The notes under the pieces are model-generated. The model was not told the origin of the DNA, searched no databases, and saw only the letters and a program-made list of their open reading frames with translations. This document shows positions 6,663-14,882 of a DNA stretch of 38,954 nucleotides, piece by piece; the first letter of the stretch is position 1; every line of letters starts with the position of its first letter. The position numbers were made by a program, and so were the translations under genes. This stretch comes from Deltaproteobacteria bacterium (GTDB taxonomy: Bacteria > Desulfobacterota > DSM-4660 > Desulfatiglandales > Desulfatiglandaceae): assembly GCA_021737785.1 (NCBI GenBank), contig JAIPDI010000050.1:1-38954 (forward strand), read 5' to 3'.

Positions 6663-8522
6663 CTATTCCTTCACCACCAGGTTCACGTTGACCGTCACCT
6701 TGTTGAGCGTCGCACGGATGGTCACCGTCGGACTTCCCGTCACTGTATACGTGGTAATGGTAAAATCCTGCGACTCCTGCCCATCCGGTATGATGACCGT
6801 ATCGGGCACTGTCGCCCACGTGGTGTTACTGGACTCCAGGCTGACCGTCACGCCGCCTTCGGGGGCTGGCGTGTCAATGGTAACCGTACCGGTTGAGGGC
6901 GAGCCTCCCTTGACCTGGATTGGAGATGCCGCGATCAGTTCCATGATGGGGTACAGCACGCTGCTGAAATCCACGGTGACGTCCTGTCTCTGCGCAAAGT
7001 TTTTCTTGGCGTCGAATCGGCCCACGTAGTGATGAATGATTCCGTACCGGGCATCTTCAGATATCTGGTTGACTCCATATTGCATCTGAAACTTGTATGT
7101 TGCACTTGAAACCTGCTTCGTCATCAGCACTCCCGACGATTGAGGCTGGAACAGTTTGCAGTTGTTGTTGTTGAGATGATTGATGTGCTCGGTGAATTTC
7201 GGGTTCATCGAGTACCAGTTCCAGTAAAAATTCATCATACCGGTGTTGGAAAGATTGTCCACTTCCCAGTCGGAAACGTCGGTTTCCGTCTCATGGCTTA
7301 TCCCGGCCCTCCCTTCCACGCCCTCCTTGTTGAAGCCCACATCCAGATCATACCCTGAAGTATATGTCGTATCTTCAACCTTATTCGCCGGGCTTGCGCT
7401 GTAAAAATGGAAATTGCTATAGTCGGTAAACTCTGGTGTGAATGAGAACAGGTACTGCATTTGAGCATAACCGAACCCGGTGAGTTTGACCGGATCGTAT
7501 CCCTGGTCGGTGTACAGCGAATAATATGACTTGTCATTGATTGGCATGGCCACATTATTTCCCGAATCTGTCGAATTGGGGCCTGAAATCGGGTCTGCCG
7601 CTCCCTGGTGGTCAACCACGAGGTACTGGAAGTCCCCGTTGGCGTTGTTTGGCGAATTGTCGAGATACAGACTGACAAAGACGGTGGGCGAGATGTTGCC
7701 TGCCTGGTATCCTTCGGGATACTGGGGCGATGGGAAGTAGAGTTTTGCCTGCCCCTTGTACATTCTCCACCATGCGTTATTCAGCTTCCAGTCGTATTCC
7801 GGGATGTATCGCCACTGATAGTTCTTCAATTCAGGCGGAATGTCGCTGTTGTCGCTTGCTTCTGCAAGAATTATCCTGTTTTCCCACAATCTGTCTACAA
7901 TTCGCTCCACAAACCGGTAGGGTCCCGTGACATTTTCAATGTCGCTCTTAAAATACGCCTGGCCTGTCACAAACGCATCACCATCCATCTCGAAGTCTAT
8001 TGGGTCGCCCTCCGGATTGCTTACGCTGAAATCGGAAAGATCCCACTCGATGGCGCGGGGATGATCAATAATCGTCATTCGTCTTCCACTGTTGGAAGGA
8101 TCTGGAATCACGACGTACCCAAGACTCGTGTCGTTGCCAAATGCGATGCCTATGAGTTTCACCAGCGCCTGCTTGTGCTGGCCGCTTGCATTTAGCACCA
8201 GCAGCGTCTTATCGTTTTTCAGGTAGCTCCTGATTGTCTGATTGTCGGCCAATTCCTCCGGGCTCATCCTGTCGCCGTCGACTATCAGCCCGTGCTTTTC
8301 GCCCGACGTATCGCCGTCTATCGACACTCCCTGAGCAACAAGCTGCAGGGCAATTGGATTGCCGTCGACCGGGTGAAGCGCGGCGAAGAAGAAGTCCGGG
8401 GGCAGTGGTTGTTCTCCCGACGTTGAAGTTTCAGACGATGAGCATCCGACTGCGATGAAAACAGTGACGATCCCGGAAAGGATCAACAGAAATAAGTTAG
8501 CGATTCTGATCCGTTGTTTCAT
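6663..8522 (-). CDS. Large lipoprotein with leukocidin-like region and C-terminal Ig-like domain
   Basis: This 619-residue surface lipoprotein has a signal peptide with a lipobox ending IAVGC (Cys27). The C-terminal ~90 residues (530-619) form an Ig-like beta-sandwich of the kind found in bacterial extracellular proteins (EGGVTVSLESSN, then WATVPDTVIIPDGQ). The middle (about 340-500) is rich in alternating polar/hydrophobic strands and aromatics. The stretch at 388-436 (TSGYDLDVGFNKEG, then SHETETDVSDWEVDN, then FYWNWYS) recalls the stem and rim of leukocidin/hemolysin-type beta-pore toxins. That identification is tentative. GGAGG lies upstream of the ATG at 8522, and a strong promoter at 8622-8650 excludes longer starts. 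It is flanked by transposase remnants on both sides, so horizontal acquisition is plausible. Confidence 0.6.
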   Translation of the reverse strand: MKQRIRIANLFLLILSGIVTVFIAVGCSSSETSTSGEQPLPPDFFFAALHPVDGNPIALQLVAQGVSIDGDTSGEKHGLIVDGDRMSPEELADNQTIRSYLKNDKTLLVLNASGQHKQALVKLIGIAFGNDTSLGYVVIPDPSNSGRRMTIIDHPRAIEWDLSDFSVSNPEGDPIDFEMDGDAFVTGQAYFKSDIENVTGPYRFVERIVDRLWENRIILAEASDNSDIPPELKNYQWRYIPEYDWKLNNAWWRMYKGQAKLYFPSPQYPEGYQAGNISPTVFVSLYLDNSPNNANGDFQYLVVDHQGAADPISGPNSTDSGNNVAMPINDKSYYSLYTDQGYDPVKLTGFGYAQMQYLFSFTPEFTDYSNFHFYSASPANKVEDTTYTSGYDLDVGFNKEGVEGRAGISHETETDVSDWEVDNLSNTGMMNFYWNWYSMNPKFTEHINHLNNNNCKLFQPQSSGVLMTKQVSSATYKFQMQYGVNQISEDARYGIIHHYVGRFDAKKNFAQRQDVTVDFSSVLYPIMELIAASPIQVKGGSPSTGTVTIDTPAPEGGVTVSLESSNTTWATVPDTVIIPDGQESQDFTITTYTVTGSPTVTIRATLNKVTVNVNLVVKE

Positions 8523-8621
8523 TAGCCATAGCCTCCTCGATCGATTGATGGAGGCCGGTTGCCTCCGGTGCCATGAGGTGAAGAAAGGTGGGGTGATAGA
8601 GCGTCTTGTTTGCGGAAACGG

Positions 8622-8650
8622 ACTGTAGCAGGAACGGGCTTGTGTGTCAA
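8622..8650 (-). promoter_or_regulatory. Sigma-70 promoter of the large lipoprotein gene
   Basis: Read on the minus strand: TTGACA (8650-8645), exactly 17 bp, TACAGT (8627-8622). Initiation near 8615 gives a ~90-nt leader before the ATG at 8522. An in-frame start at 8690 would lie upstream of this promoter. Confidence 0.65.
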
Positions 8651-8785
8651 CAGCAATGGCGTCGTGAAATATGGGCCATCGCGTCGGCAAAGGCGAAGGC
8701 CTTTTCGGGCACTGGAAATGGGAGGGGCGGCACCGGTTAAAAAGTAAGTTGAAAAGATAATGAGTTTTTTTGTTAATGATCTGGC

Positions 8786-9089
8786 ATGCCCAGGGAACCC
8801 CGCTTGGACGCGCCCGGTGTGTTGCACCACATCATGATCCGGGAGATAGAGCGCCGGAAGATATTCATAGACGATAAAAGATCGGGAGGGCATGCTGGCG
8901 CGCCTGGCTAACCTCCTGCTCATGCAGGCGGGGAAATTTTTTGGGCGCCGTCATGAAACGATGTGCCACGGTTATGACTTGGATGGAATTGTCGAAAGGG
9001 GGCAAAAATTTATAAAATGGAGCCGGGTGACATCAGGTGCTGGGGCAAGCAGCAGCGAAAGGTGAAGGCAAGGAGTCTGTGCCCCATCC
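8786..9089 (+). pseudogene. Internally deleted RAYT transposase remnant
   Basis: The N-terminus is near-canonical (MPREPRLDAPGVLHHI, then EIERRKIFIDD), but after about 30 residues it jumps, out of frame, into the C-terminal domain sequence (LANLLLMQAGKFFGRRHE, then GYDLDGI). The central HUH and tyrosine region is entirely deleted. The right end coincides with those of the 2553 and 6228 copies. A deletion derivative with both termini retained is what a non-autonomous, MITE-like form would look like, although no terminal structure is evident. Confidence 0.7.
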
Positions 9090-9164
9090 CACAAAATATT
9101 CCAGTGGATTGCCTGCGACGCCCTCTGAATATAATCATAATCGTTATGCTCTTGAAAAACTGGC

Positions 9165-9192
9165 TTGACATATCAAAAAGGGTATATACTCT
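9165..9192 (+). promoter_or_regulatory. Promoter/operator of the truncated RelE-type toxin gene
   Basis: A perfect -35 TTGACA (9165-9170) is followed by an imperfect dyad AGGGTATATACTCT (9179-9192) that also supplies a TATA-rich -10 region. The -10 spacing is ambiguous (TATACT at 14 bp, TACTCT at 16 bp). The dyad at the start of a toxin gene fits antitoxin autoregulation. Confidence 0.45.
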
Positions 9193-9199
9193 AAATAAT

Positions 9200-9373
9200 A
9201 TGTGGCGAATCGAAGAACATAGGCGGATTGACAAACAGATGGATTCGCTTCCGATTGAGGTGCTTAAGCGATATGAAAAATGGAAGGACATCGCCACAAT
9301 TTTCGGCCCATCAGGGTTGCAATTGATCAAGGGATTCCACGACCCGGCTGGGACCTCGAATGCGAGCCGATAG
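9200..9373 (+). pseudogene. Truncated RelE/YafQ-type toxin
   Basis: The 57-residue frame begins MWRIEEHRRIDKQMDSLP, then VLKRYEKWKDIATIFGPSG and LIKGFHD. This is the N-terminal two-thirds of a common RelE/ParE-superfamily toxin (IEEHRRVDKxxxxLPxxVLKRYEKWKDIxxxxGPxGLRxIKGFHD). The expected C-terminal block (WKGxRSSRLxxQYRVIY, then VxDVTAHDYR), which holds the catalytic residues, is missing. Sequence diverges after GFHDPA. No antitoxin gene follows, so this is a dead toxin remnant. Confidence 0.75.
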
Positions 9374-9640
9374 TGAGCCGGAAATGAGCTGGTTCGATGC
9401 GGTCTAGGCCGATCTGAGTCACAAAACGTGAAGGCTTGTGGGATGTCCGGAAAGGGCCGGTCAAAACCGGCATGAAGTAGAAGGTGAGGCTTATGTGCCA
9501 AGTCCTCTATCCCCAACGCGTTCGATCTCACTGAACGCAGAGGGTGAGAAGTTTTCTTCTTGACCAAAGGGGCTTGGAGGGCATTTGGACCAAGGCGTCT
9601 ATCCAGAGGACTTGTGCGGGTGAGTGCGGTTGGCGAGTGG
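9374..9640 (+). other. Unexplained structured segment, possibly a group II intron 5' fragment
   Basis: No convincing ORF is present. The segment contains a GCCGGT-CAAA-ACCGGC hairpin (9456-9471), a GTTC-N9-GAAC hairpin within CGTTCGATCTCACTGAACGC, and short conserved-looking stretches (GAGCTGGTTCGATGCGG, GAGTCACAAAACGTGAAGG). These remind me of group II intron domain I, interrupting the toxin gene just upstream. I cannot see a maturase or domain V, so this is a guess. Confidence 0.25.
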
Positions 9641-9676
9641 ATGGAAAATTGAATGACCGACAAGGGAGGTAAGGCG

Positions 9677-9898
9677 ATGGTGAAGAAGAAGGAAAGAGAT
9701 CTGGAGAAAACCTATTCCATCAAGCAGACAGCGGCCAAGTTGAGACGCCTGGCCGACTGCCTGGAGAGCGGCAAGCCGTATCAGATCCAGGTCGCGGGAG
9801 AGAGGATCCGCGTCCCGGCCCATGCCACATTCAGCATTGAACACGAAAGGGATGGAAACCGCGAGGAAGTCGAATTTCAGTTCAAGTGGGAGAACTGA
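9677..9898 (+). CDS. Amphi-Trp domain protein
   Basis: This 73-residue protein matches the amphi-Trp pattern: KQTAAKLRRLADCLESGKPY, then IQVAGERIRVPAHATFSIEHE, ending in a short FQFKWEN strand with the terminal Trp. Members are small, widespread in bacteria and archaea, and of unknown function. An upstream in-frame ATG at 9653 exists, but GGGAGG lies 7 nt before the ATG at 9677, which decides the start. The C-terminus fits the family length, so it is intact. Confidence 0.85.
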   Translation: MVKKKERDLEKTYSIKQTAAKLRRLADCLESGKPYQIQVAGERIRVPAHATFSIEHERDGNREEVEFQFKWEN

Positions 9899-10132
9899 GA
9901 ACGGACCGACAGTCCGAGGACTGAAGAATCCGCCAGACAGAGGGCGTGAGACGCGAAGAAGTTCTGTCGTCGCGTTTACAGGTCACCCTGGTGAGAAACC
10001 CGAGGCTTAGGATTCAGGACAACAAGGGAAGAGCAAGACATATCAGGTAAACCCAGGTGCTTTCGGCTGTTAACAGATCCTAGGTCGGCCTTGGCACCGG
10101 GAAATGATGAATAGGGTAGGAGGGGTTTCCTT

Positions 10133-10801
10133 ATGGCATCAGACATTCTTTCAAATTTGTGGCAGGTGGGAGGTCCGGGATTCACAGCGGCTGAAGACGC
10201 CGCCATCTACCTGGTGCGTTTCGGAGACAGGGCGGCCCTCATCGATGCCGGGTGTGGGAGGGCACATGAGGCCCTGGTATCCAACATTTCCAGGTGTATC
10301 CCTGAAACAGTGACCATTTCGTATCTGCTGCTCACCCATTGCCATTATGACCATACGGGCGGCGCTGAAGCCGTCAGAAACGCATATGGCTGCCGGATCG
10401 TTGCCCATGCCCTGGATGCGATCTATCTGGAATCCGGAGACAGTGAGGTGACTGCGGCTTCGTGGTACGGGTCACGGATGCGGCCCCTCGGCATTGACAT
10501 CAAGATCCAGGAAGACGTTTATCCTCTTTCCATCGGAGGCGGACAGGTAAATGCTTATCATTGGCCGGGCCATTCTCCCGGGTCTCTGGTCTATACAACC
10601 GAGATGGAAGGCAAGACCGTCTTGTTCGGTCAAGATGTTCACGGCCCTCTCGACCCTTCACTTCTCTCCGACCCAGAGGCCTACCGGAATTCATTGAAAA
10701 TGCTCCTGGAGCTGGATGCGGATATCCTCTGCGAAGGGCACTTCGGTGTGTACCAGGGGAAAAGCGCGGTTCAGCGCTTTATTCGGTCATTCATGGTGTA
10801 G
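10133..10801 (+). CDS. Metallo-beta-lactamase-fold hydrolase (glyoxalase II-like)
   Basis: This 222-residue cytoplasmic protein has the complete MBL motif set: LIDAGCG (about 36-42), LLTHCHYDHTGGAEAV (HxHxDH, near 67-72), the WPGHSPGS histidine near 145, GQDVHG (the bridging Asp) and CEGHFG (the last metal His). The WPGHSPGSLVY block is typical of glyoxalase II/persulfide-dioxygenase-like subfamilies. The substrate is not deducible; a thioester or lactone hydrolase is plausible. AGGAGG lies 9 nt before the ATG. It stands alone, with about 125 bp to the next gene. Confidence 0.85.
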   Translation: MASDILSNLWQVGGPGFTAAEDAAIYLVRFGDRAALIDAGCGRAHEALVSNISRCIPETVTISYLLLTHCHYDHTGGAEAVRNAYGCRIVAHALDAIYLESGDSEVTAASWYGSRMRPLGIDIKIQEDVYPLSIGGGQVNAYHWPGHSPGSLVYTTEMEGKTVLFGQDVHGPLDPSLLSDPEAYRNSLKMLLELDADILCEGHFGVYQGKSAVQRFIRSFMV

Positions 10802-10901
10802 ATGTGCCCGATGATTTTTGAAGAGAGATCTCAGAGGAGGTTTTTCAGAGGTAAAACGCTTTTTTGGCAGGCTCTTTAGCGAAATGCCATTAAGTGCTTC
10901 T

Positions 10902-10907
10902 TATAAT
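10902..10907 (+). promoter_or_regulatory. Candidate -10 box for the small zinc-ribbon gene
   Basis: A perfect TATAAT lies 20 nt upstream of the ATG at 10928. No good -35 is visible at normal spacing (the 17-bp position reads GCGAAA), so the site is tentative. Confidence 0.3.
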
Positions 10908-10927
10908 CGTGTATTGAGAGGTTTGTA

Positions 10928-11122
10928 ATGCCAATTTGCACAAAGTGTAAGAAATCGATTCCGGATGGAGATGCGAAACTGCTGCATTCAAAGCTAGTAT
11001 GCGAAGACTGTTATATTGATGAGGTCATGCCAAGGATGTCAAAAGCGCATTATGATAATGGCGCTGAATTCATGAACAGATTGAAAGACTCATATTCAGT
11101 GCGCAGACAGCAGTATCACTGA
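10928..11122 (+). CDS. Small double-CxxC zinc-ribbon/LIM-like protein
   Basis: This 64-residue protein begins MPICTKCKKSIPDG and continues LVCEDCYIDEVMPRM. The Cys4-7 and Cys25-28 CxxC pairs (about 18 residues apart) should fold around one zinc in a treble-clef or LIM-half manner. The remainder is a basic, aromatic helix (FMNRLKDSYSVRRQQYH). Such orphan zinc fingers are common in Desulfobacterota; the function is unknown. GAGAGG lies 6 nt before the ATG. Confidence 0.75.
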   Translation: MPICTKCKKSIPDGDAKLLHSKLVCEDCYIDEVMPRMSKAHYDNGAEFMNRLKDSYSVRRQQYH

Positions 11123-11160
11123 ATTTTAAACCTTTTTTTATGCCACCCTGCCACACCCGC

Positions 11161-11182
11161 AGTCGGCCGGTTCGGGCCGGCT
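11161..11182. repeat. GC-rich hairpin
   Basis: AGTCGGCC-N6-GGCCGGCT can pair over 8 bp with one G-U. There is no following T-run. It is 40 bp past the zinc-ribbon gene and could be a weak terminator or a REP-like unit. Confidence 0.35.
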
Positions 11183-11330
11183 GGGTCGCATGTTGATGGA
11201 TAGGTGAAGAGAAGAGATCCATATCGCGGTTGGCGGAATGCGCCATGCATATTCGGCCAGGACAAGGAACCTATCTCATTAAGCCTTTTCGCCAATAAGG
11301 GATAGGCGCGCGGCTTTATGTAATCGCATT

Positions 11331-11358
11331 TTGCCGCATCACCTGGGATTGGTATAAA
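11331..11358 (+). promoter_or_regulatory. Candidate promoter of the AKR-cupin pair
   Basis: TTGCCG (11331-11336), a 16-bp spacer and TATAAA (11353-11358). Initiation near 11366 leaves a ~30-nt leader containing GGAGG (11383-11387) before the ATG at 11396. Confidence 0.5.
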
Positions 11359-11395
11359 TCACTGATGTTGACCTTGAATGCCGGAGGGAAAAGAT

Positions 11396-12196
11396 ATGAA
11401 TTTCAAAGAAAAGCGGCGGCTGGGAAGCACGGGGCTCGAGGCGGGTCCCCTCGGTCTCGCGGCCGGGTACGGGGCGCCCGCAAGTGCCTTTGAAAGGGCA
11501 TTTGAAATGGGCTGCAACTATTTTTACTGGGGTTCCATGCGAAAGTGCGGCATGCGGGACGCCATTCGAAACATCTGCGGCAAAGGAAAACGGGATGATA
11601 TTATCCTTGTGATCCAGAGCTATTCAAGGTCCGCACTTCTCATGGAGTCATTTGCACAAAAGGCCCTGAAGACTCTCGGCCAGGACCACGCGGATGTCCT
11701 GCTTCTGGGCTGGCACAACAGATCTCCGTCAAATCGAATACTGGAAAGGGCTGCGGCCATGAAGGAGAAGGGGATGGTTCGGTTTCTGGCGCTCTCGGGC
11801 CACAACCGAAGCCTCTTCCCGGAACTCGCGAGGCTCGGGGTATTTGACCTCTTTCACGTGCGCTACAACGCGGCCCACAGGGGGGCGGAGCAGGAGATAT
11901 TTCCGCATATTCAGGGGGAAGGGAGGCCCGGGATCGTCTCTTACACGGCCACGCGGTGGGGTCAGCTTCTCAAGAAAAAGAGGATGCCCCCGGGGGAGGA
12001 CCCGCCGCCCGCCAGTCACTGCTACCGCTTTGCCCTGACAAATCCGTCAGTGGATGTGTGCGTGTGTGGGCCAAAGAATTCCCATCAGATGGACGAGGCG
12101 CTCAGGACGTTGGATCTGGGTCCGCTCAGCACTGAGGAGATGGCGCGGATGATCCGGATCGGCGATTACGTTCATGACCACGGGATGATGTGGTGA
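11396..12196 (+). CDS. Aldo/keto reductase-like protein lacking the catalytic tetrad
   Basis: This 266-residue protein has the TIM-barrel layout of the aldo/keto reductase superfamily: an N-terminal RRLGSTGLEAGPLGLA, a central KALKTLGQDHADVLLLGWH, then AAMKEKGMVRFLALSGHN and a C-terminal NPSVDVCVCGPKNSHQMDEAL. The catalytic positions are altered. The Asp-Thr-Ala-x-x-Tyr-Gly segment is replaced by NYFYWGSMR (41-49), the Thr-Lys strand by VIQ (Gln74), and the LHW histidine by LGWH. It is therefore probably not a standard reductase, and may be a binding protein or an altered enzyme. GGAGG 8 nt upstream fixes the ATG at 11396 over 11378. The cupin gene follows 58 bp downstream. Confidence 0.75.
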   Translation: MNFKEKRRLGSTGLEAGPLGLAAGYGAPASAFERAFEMGCNYFYWGSMRKCGMRDAIRNICGKGKRDDIILVIQSYSRSALLMESFAQKALKTLGQDHADVLLLGWHNRSPSNRILERAAAMKEKGMVRFLALSGHNRSLFPELARLGVFDLFHVRYNAAHRGAEQEIFPHIQGEGRPGIVSYTATRWGQLLKKKRMPPGEDPPPASHCYRFALTNPSVDVCVCGPKNSHQMDEALRTLDLGPLSTEEMARMIRIGDYVHDHGMMW

Positions 12197-12254
12197 ACGG
12201 CCTTTTCAAATCCGTAAAGATCCCTTAGTTTCGTTTAACGTAACGGAGACTAAA

Positions 12255-12569
12255 ATGACCGTCCCTTACCAGATACGTTTTGATCAGATAGAATGGGAAA
12301 CGCCGATGATCGGGGTGAGGCAGAAATACGCTGATCGCGATGGCCGGCGTATCCGGCTGGTTGAGTATTCAAAGGAAATGCCTCCCCATTGGTGTGAAAA
12401 GGGGCATTGCGGCTACCTGATCAGTGGAAAAATGGAAATCGAATATGCCGGCGGTACAATTACATATTGTCAAGGGGATGGAATTTACATCCCTGACGGA
12501 CCTTCCCATAAACATAGAGGCAAGGTCCTTTCGGATAAGGCATTGGTGTTCTTCATGGAAAAAATATGA
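12255..12569 (+). CDS. Single-domain cupin
   Basis: This 104-residue protein is a small beta-barrel cupin. The first motif is degenerate (PPHWCEKGHCGYLISGKMEIEY, with metal-ligand candidates His and Glu) and the second is DGIYIPDGPSHKHRGK with a His. Such proteins bind small molecules or metals, or act as sugar or amino-acid epimerase-like enzymes; no substrate is indicated. ACGGAG lies 6 nt before the ATG. It lies 58 bp after the AKR-like gene on the same strand, so a two-gene unit is likely. Confidence 0.75.
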   Translation: MTVPYQIRFDQIEWETPMIGVRQKYADRDGRRIRLVEYSKEMPPHWCEKGHCGYLISGKMEIEYAGGTITYCQGDGIYIPDGPSHKHRGKVLSDKALVFFMEKI

Positions 12570-12591
12570 GAGCGGACCAAAGAAATGTCTC

Positions 12592-12615
12592 ACACAAAGA
12601 CACAGAGACACAAAG
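12592..12615. repeat. Short octamer tandem repeat
   Basis: Three consecutive units, ACACAAAG, ACACAGAG and ACACAAAG, lie just past the cupin gene. This is the only octameric array noticed; other arrays in the window are mostly heptamers. Confidence 0.6.
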
Positions 12616-12769
12616 GGACAAAAACGGAGTTCCCTGTTTTGCGATTCATTCCGTGGCCAGGGCATTTCAGAAGCAAAGCAAATTGTGAGCGGAGCGAAGC
12701 TGGATAGCGTATGTCAAAATTTATACGGATTATCTGCTTCGCCGTCAGGACCGGTGAAAGGAAGTGAAA

Positions 12770-14857
12770 ATGAAAGACGATCGTTCGTCGCAAGTATTTG
12801 ATGCCCTTTTCAAGCCTCAACGCATTGTGGTGGTCGGGGGTAGTGAAAACCGCAGCAAGCCCGGGGGAAAGGTGCTTGCCAATATTGTTGAGCATCATTA
12901 TCAGGGGACCCTCCATGTGGTAAACCCGGGCGGGACTCGGGTCATGGGCCTTCCCACATTCGCCTCCATCACCGATCTGCCCGGTGTGCCGGAGCTTGCC
13001 GTTGTCGCCATTCCGGCTGCGCGTGTGGCGGAGGCCCTGGAGCAGCTTGGCCAAAAGGGAACCACGGCCGTCGTCATCCTTTCCGCGGGTTTCGGTGAGA
13101 AGGACGAGAAAGGAAAAACAGAGGAAAAGCGGCTTCTTTCCATTGCACAGCGTTTCAAGATGACCCTCATCGGGCCGAACTGCTCCGGTTTCATGACCCC
13201 CTGCTACAGTGGAAAGTTCGCGGGCATCATTCCGCAACTGAAAGCCCGGTCCATCGATTTCATCAGCGGGTCCGGGGCCACCGTGGACCTGGTGATGGAG
13301 CAGGCAGTGCTGCGCGGTCTGTCCTTCTGTAACGTGGTGAACGTGGGGAATTCCGCACAAATCGGTGTGGAGGACCTGATCGCGCTGTATGATGAAAATT
13401 ATGGGAAAGAGGGCTCGCCCATCCTGATGCTTTACCTGGAGGCCCTTAAGAAACCCGGACTCCTGTTGAAACACGCCCGGAACCTGACCCGAAAGGGGTG
13501 CGCCATCGTGGCCATCAAATCCGGTGTTTCACAATCGGGCGCCAGGGCCGCGGCAAGCCACACTGGCGCCATGGCCTCCGATGATATCACGGTTCAGGCC
13601 CTGTTCGATAAGGCGGGCATCATACGGGTGAAGAGCAAGATGGAACTCATAGATGTGGCCTGTGCGCTCCAGGCCACGGGCGGGGCGCTTAAGGGTAACC
13701 GCGCCCTTGTCATTACCGATGCAGGAGGTCCGGGCGTGATGCTCACCGATGAACTGGAGCGGCAGGGCCTCGTTTTGCCGGTGCTTGGCGCAAATACTCA
13801 AGAGCGGCTGCGACGGATACTCCCCCCGGAGGGTTCGGTGGCCAACCCCATCGACTGCCTTCCATCCAGAACGGCCTCTCAGGTACGGCAGCTCCTTTTC
13901 ACGATTGGTGAACTGGAGACCGGAAACATCGATGTCATTGCCATCCAGGTAGCAAATCCGGGAATGTCCGATAACAGGGAGATCTATCGGGAGGTCGCCC
14001 GGGCCATGAAGACCTCCCCCATCCCCGTGGTGCCCTCGTTGACCTCTGTCAGCACATGCACCGGCTTGATCAGGGAATTTACCGACAGCGGCAATTTCTA
14101 TTTTCCCGATGAGGTGAACCTGGGGAGCGCCCTGGGCAAAGTGCTGCGCAGGCGGCCGGTCTTTGAGATCTCCGGGGACCTGAAAGACTATGACCGGGTG
14201 GGCATTGATAAGATATTGTCAGAACACACCGGGTCCTTACCCGTACATGTGGTGACGGAGGCCCTTCAAAAGGGAGGGTTTGTTTTTCCGGGCCAGGCAG
14301 AAGCCGCGTCATTCGAGGAATTCAAGACAGCCTGCGAAATTACAGGCTTTCCCCTGGCGATCAAGGTCCTCGGGCCTCTCCATAAGAGTGATCTCGGCGG
14401 CGTGAGGCTGGGAATCACCGGTATGGGAGACGCGGAACGGTCCTGGCACGAGTTGATGTCGATATCGGGCGCAGAGGGTGTGGTGGTCCAGGAGATGGTG
14501 GGGGGTATCGAGGTGATCCTGGGGGCGAGTCGCACCGACGGTCTCGGCCACCTGGTGATGTTCGGCCTGGGGGGTATCTATACGGAGGTATTGAAGGATG
14601 TCCGGTTTGCACTCGCCCCTCTGTCGAGGGAAGAGTGCCGTGAGATGGTGACGGGCATCCGGGGCTATCCCATCCTTGAGGGGATCCGTGGACAGAAGGG
14701 GATCTCCGTGGAACTTCTGACCGGTTACATTGAAAGGTTGGGCCGTCTGGTGTCTGATTTTCCGGTTATCACCGAGCTCGATCTCAATCCGCTCAAGGGA
14801 TGCGGGGACAGGTTATTCGTGGTCGATGCAAGAATGATCGTGGGGCAATCAGTGTAA
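12770..14857 (+). CDS. NDP-forming acyl-CoA synthetase (fused alpha-beta acyl-CoA ligase)
   Basis: This 695-residue enzyme should interconvert acyl-CoA, ADP and phosphate with acid, CoA and ATP. Domains in order: a CoA-binding Rossmann domain (RIVVVGGSENRSKPGGK, 18-34; LIGPNCSGF, 133-141), a ligase-CoA domain with the phosphorylatable His264 in AASHTGAMA, and a C-terminal ATP-grasp domain (about 475-695) with the second conserved His538 in LGPLHKSDLGGV and the ELDLNPL ending. This is the fused ACD architecture used by anaerobes to make ATP from acyl-CoA or to activate acids. A GTG at 12764 is possible, but AGGA 7 nt before the ATG at 12770 is better. The convergent neighbour is HdeD. The acid substrate is not evident; aromatic or branched acids are as likely as acetate. 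Confidence 0.9.
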   Translation: MKDDRSSQVFDALFKPQRIVVVGGSENRSKPGGKVLANIVEHHYQGTLHVVNPGGTRVMGLPTFASITDLPGVPELAVVAIPAARVAEALEQLGQKGTTAVVILSAGFGEKDEKGKTEEKRLLSIAQRFKMTLIGPNCSGFMTPCYSGKFAGIIPQLKARSIDFISGSGATVDLVMEQAVLRGLSFCNVVNVGNSAQIGVEDLIALYDENYGKEGSPILMLYLEALKKPGLLLKHARNLTRKGCAIVAIKSGVSQSGARAAASHTGAMASDDITVQALFDKAGIIRVKSKMELIDVACALQATGGALKGNRALVITDAGGPGVMLTDELERQGLVLPVLGANTQERLRRILPPEGSVANPIDCLPSRTASQVRQLLFTIGELETGNIDVIAIQVANPGMSDNREIYREVARAMKTSPIPVVPSLTSVSTCTGLIREFTDSGNFYFPDEVNLGSALGKVLRRRPVFEISGDLKDYDRVGIDKILSEHTGSLPVHVVTEALQKGGFVFPGQAEAASFEEFKTACEITGFPLAIKVLGPLHKSDLGGVRLGITGMGDAERSWHELMSISGAEGVVVQEMVGGIEVILGASRTDGLGHLVMFGLGGIYTEVLKDVRFALAPLSREECREMVTGIRGYPILEGIRGQKGISVELLTGYIERLGRLVSDFPVITELDLNPLKGCGDRLFVVDARMIVGQSV

Positions 14858-14882
14858 CCTTGAACCCTGAACCGGTGAACGC

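Noticed and set aside
8523-8690. 56-residue N-terminal extension of the large lipoprotein
   Set aside because: It spans the promoter and precedes the signal peptide; the ATG at 8522 has a GGAGG and begins a proper lipoprotein signal.
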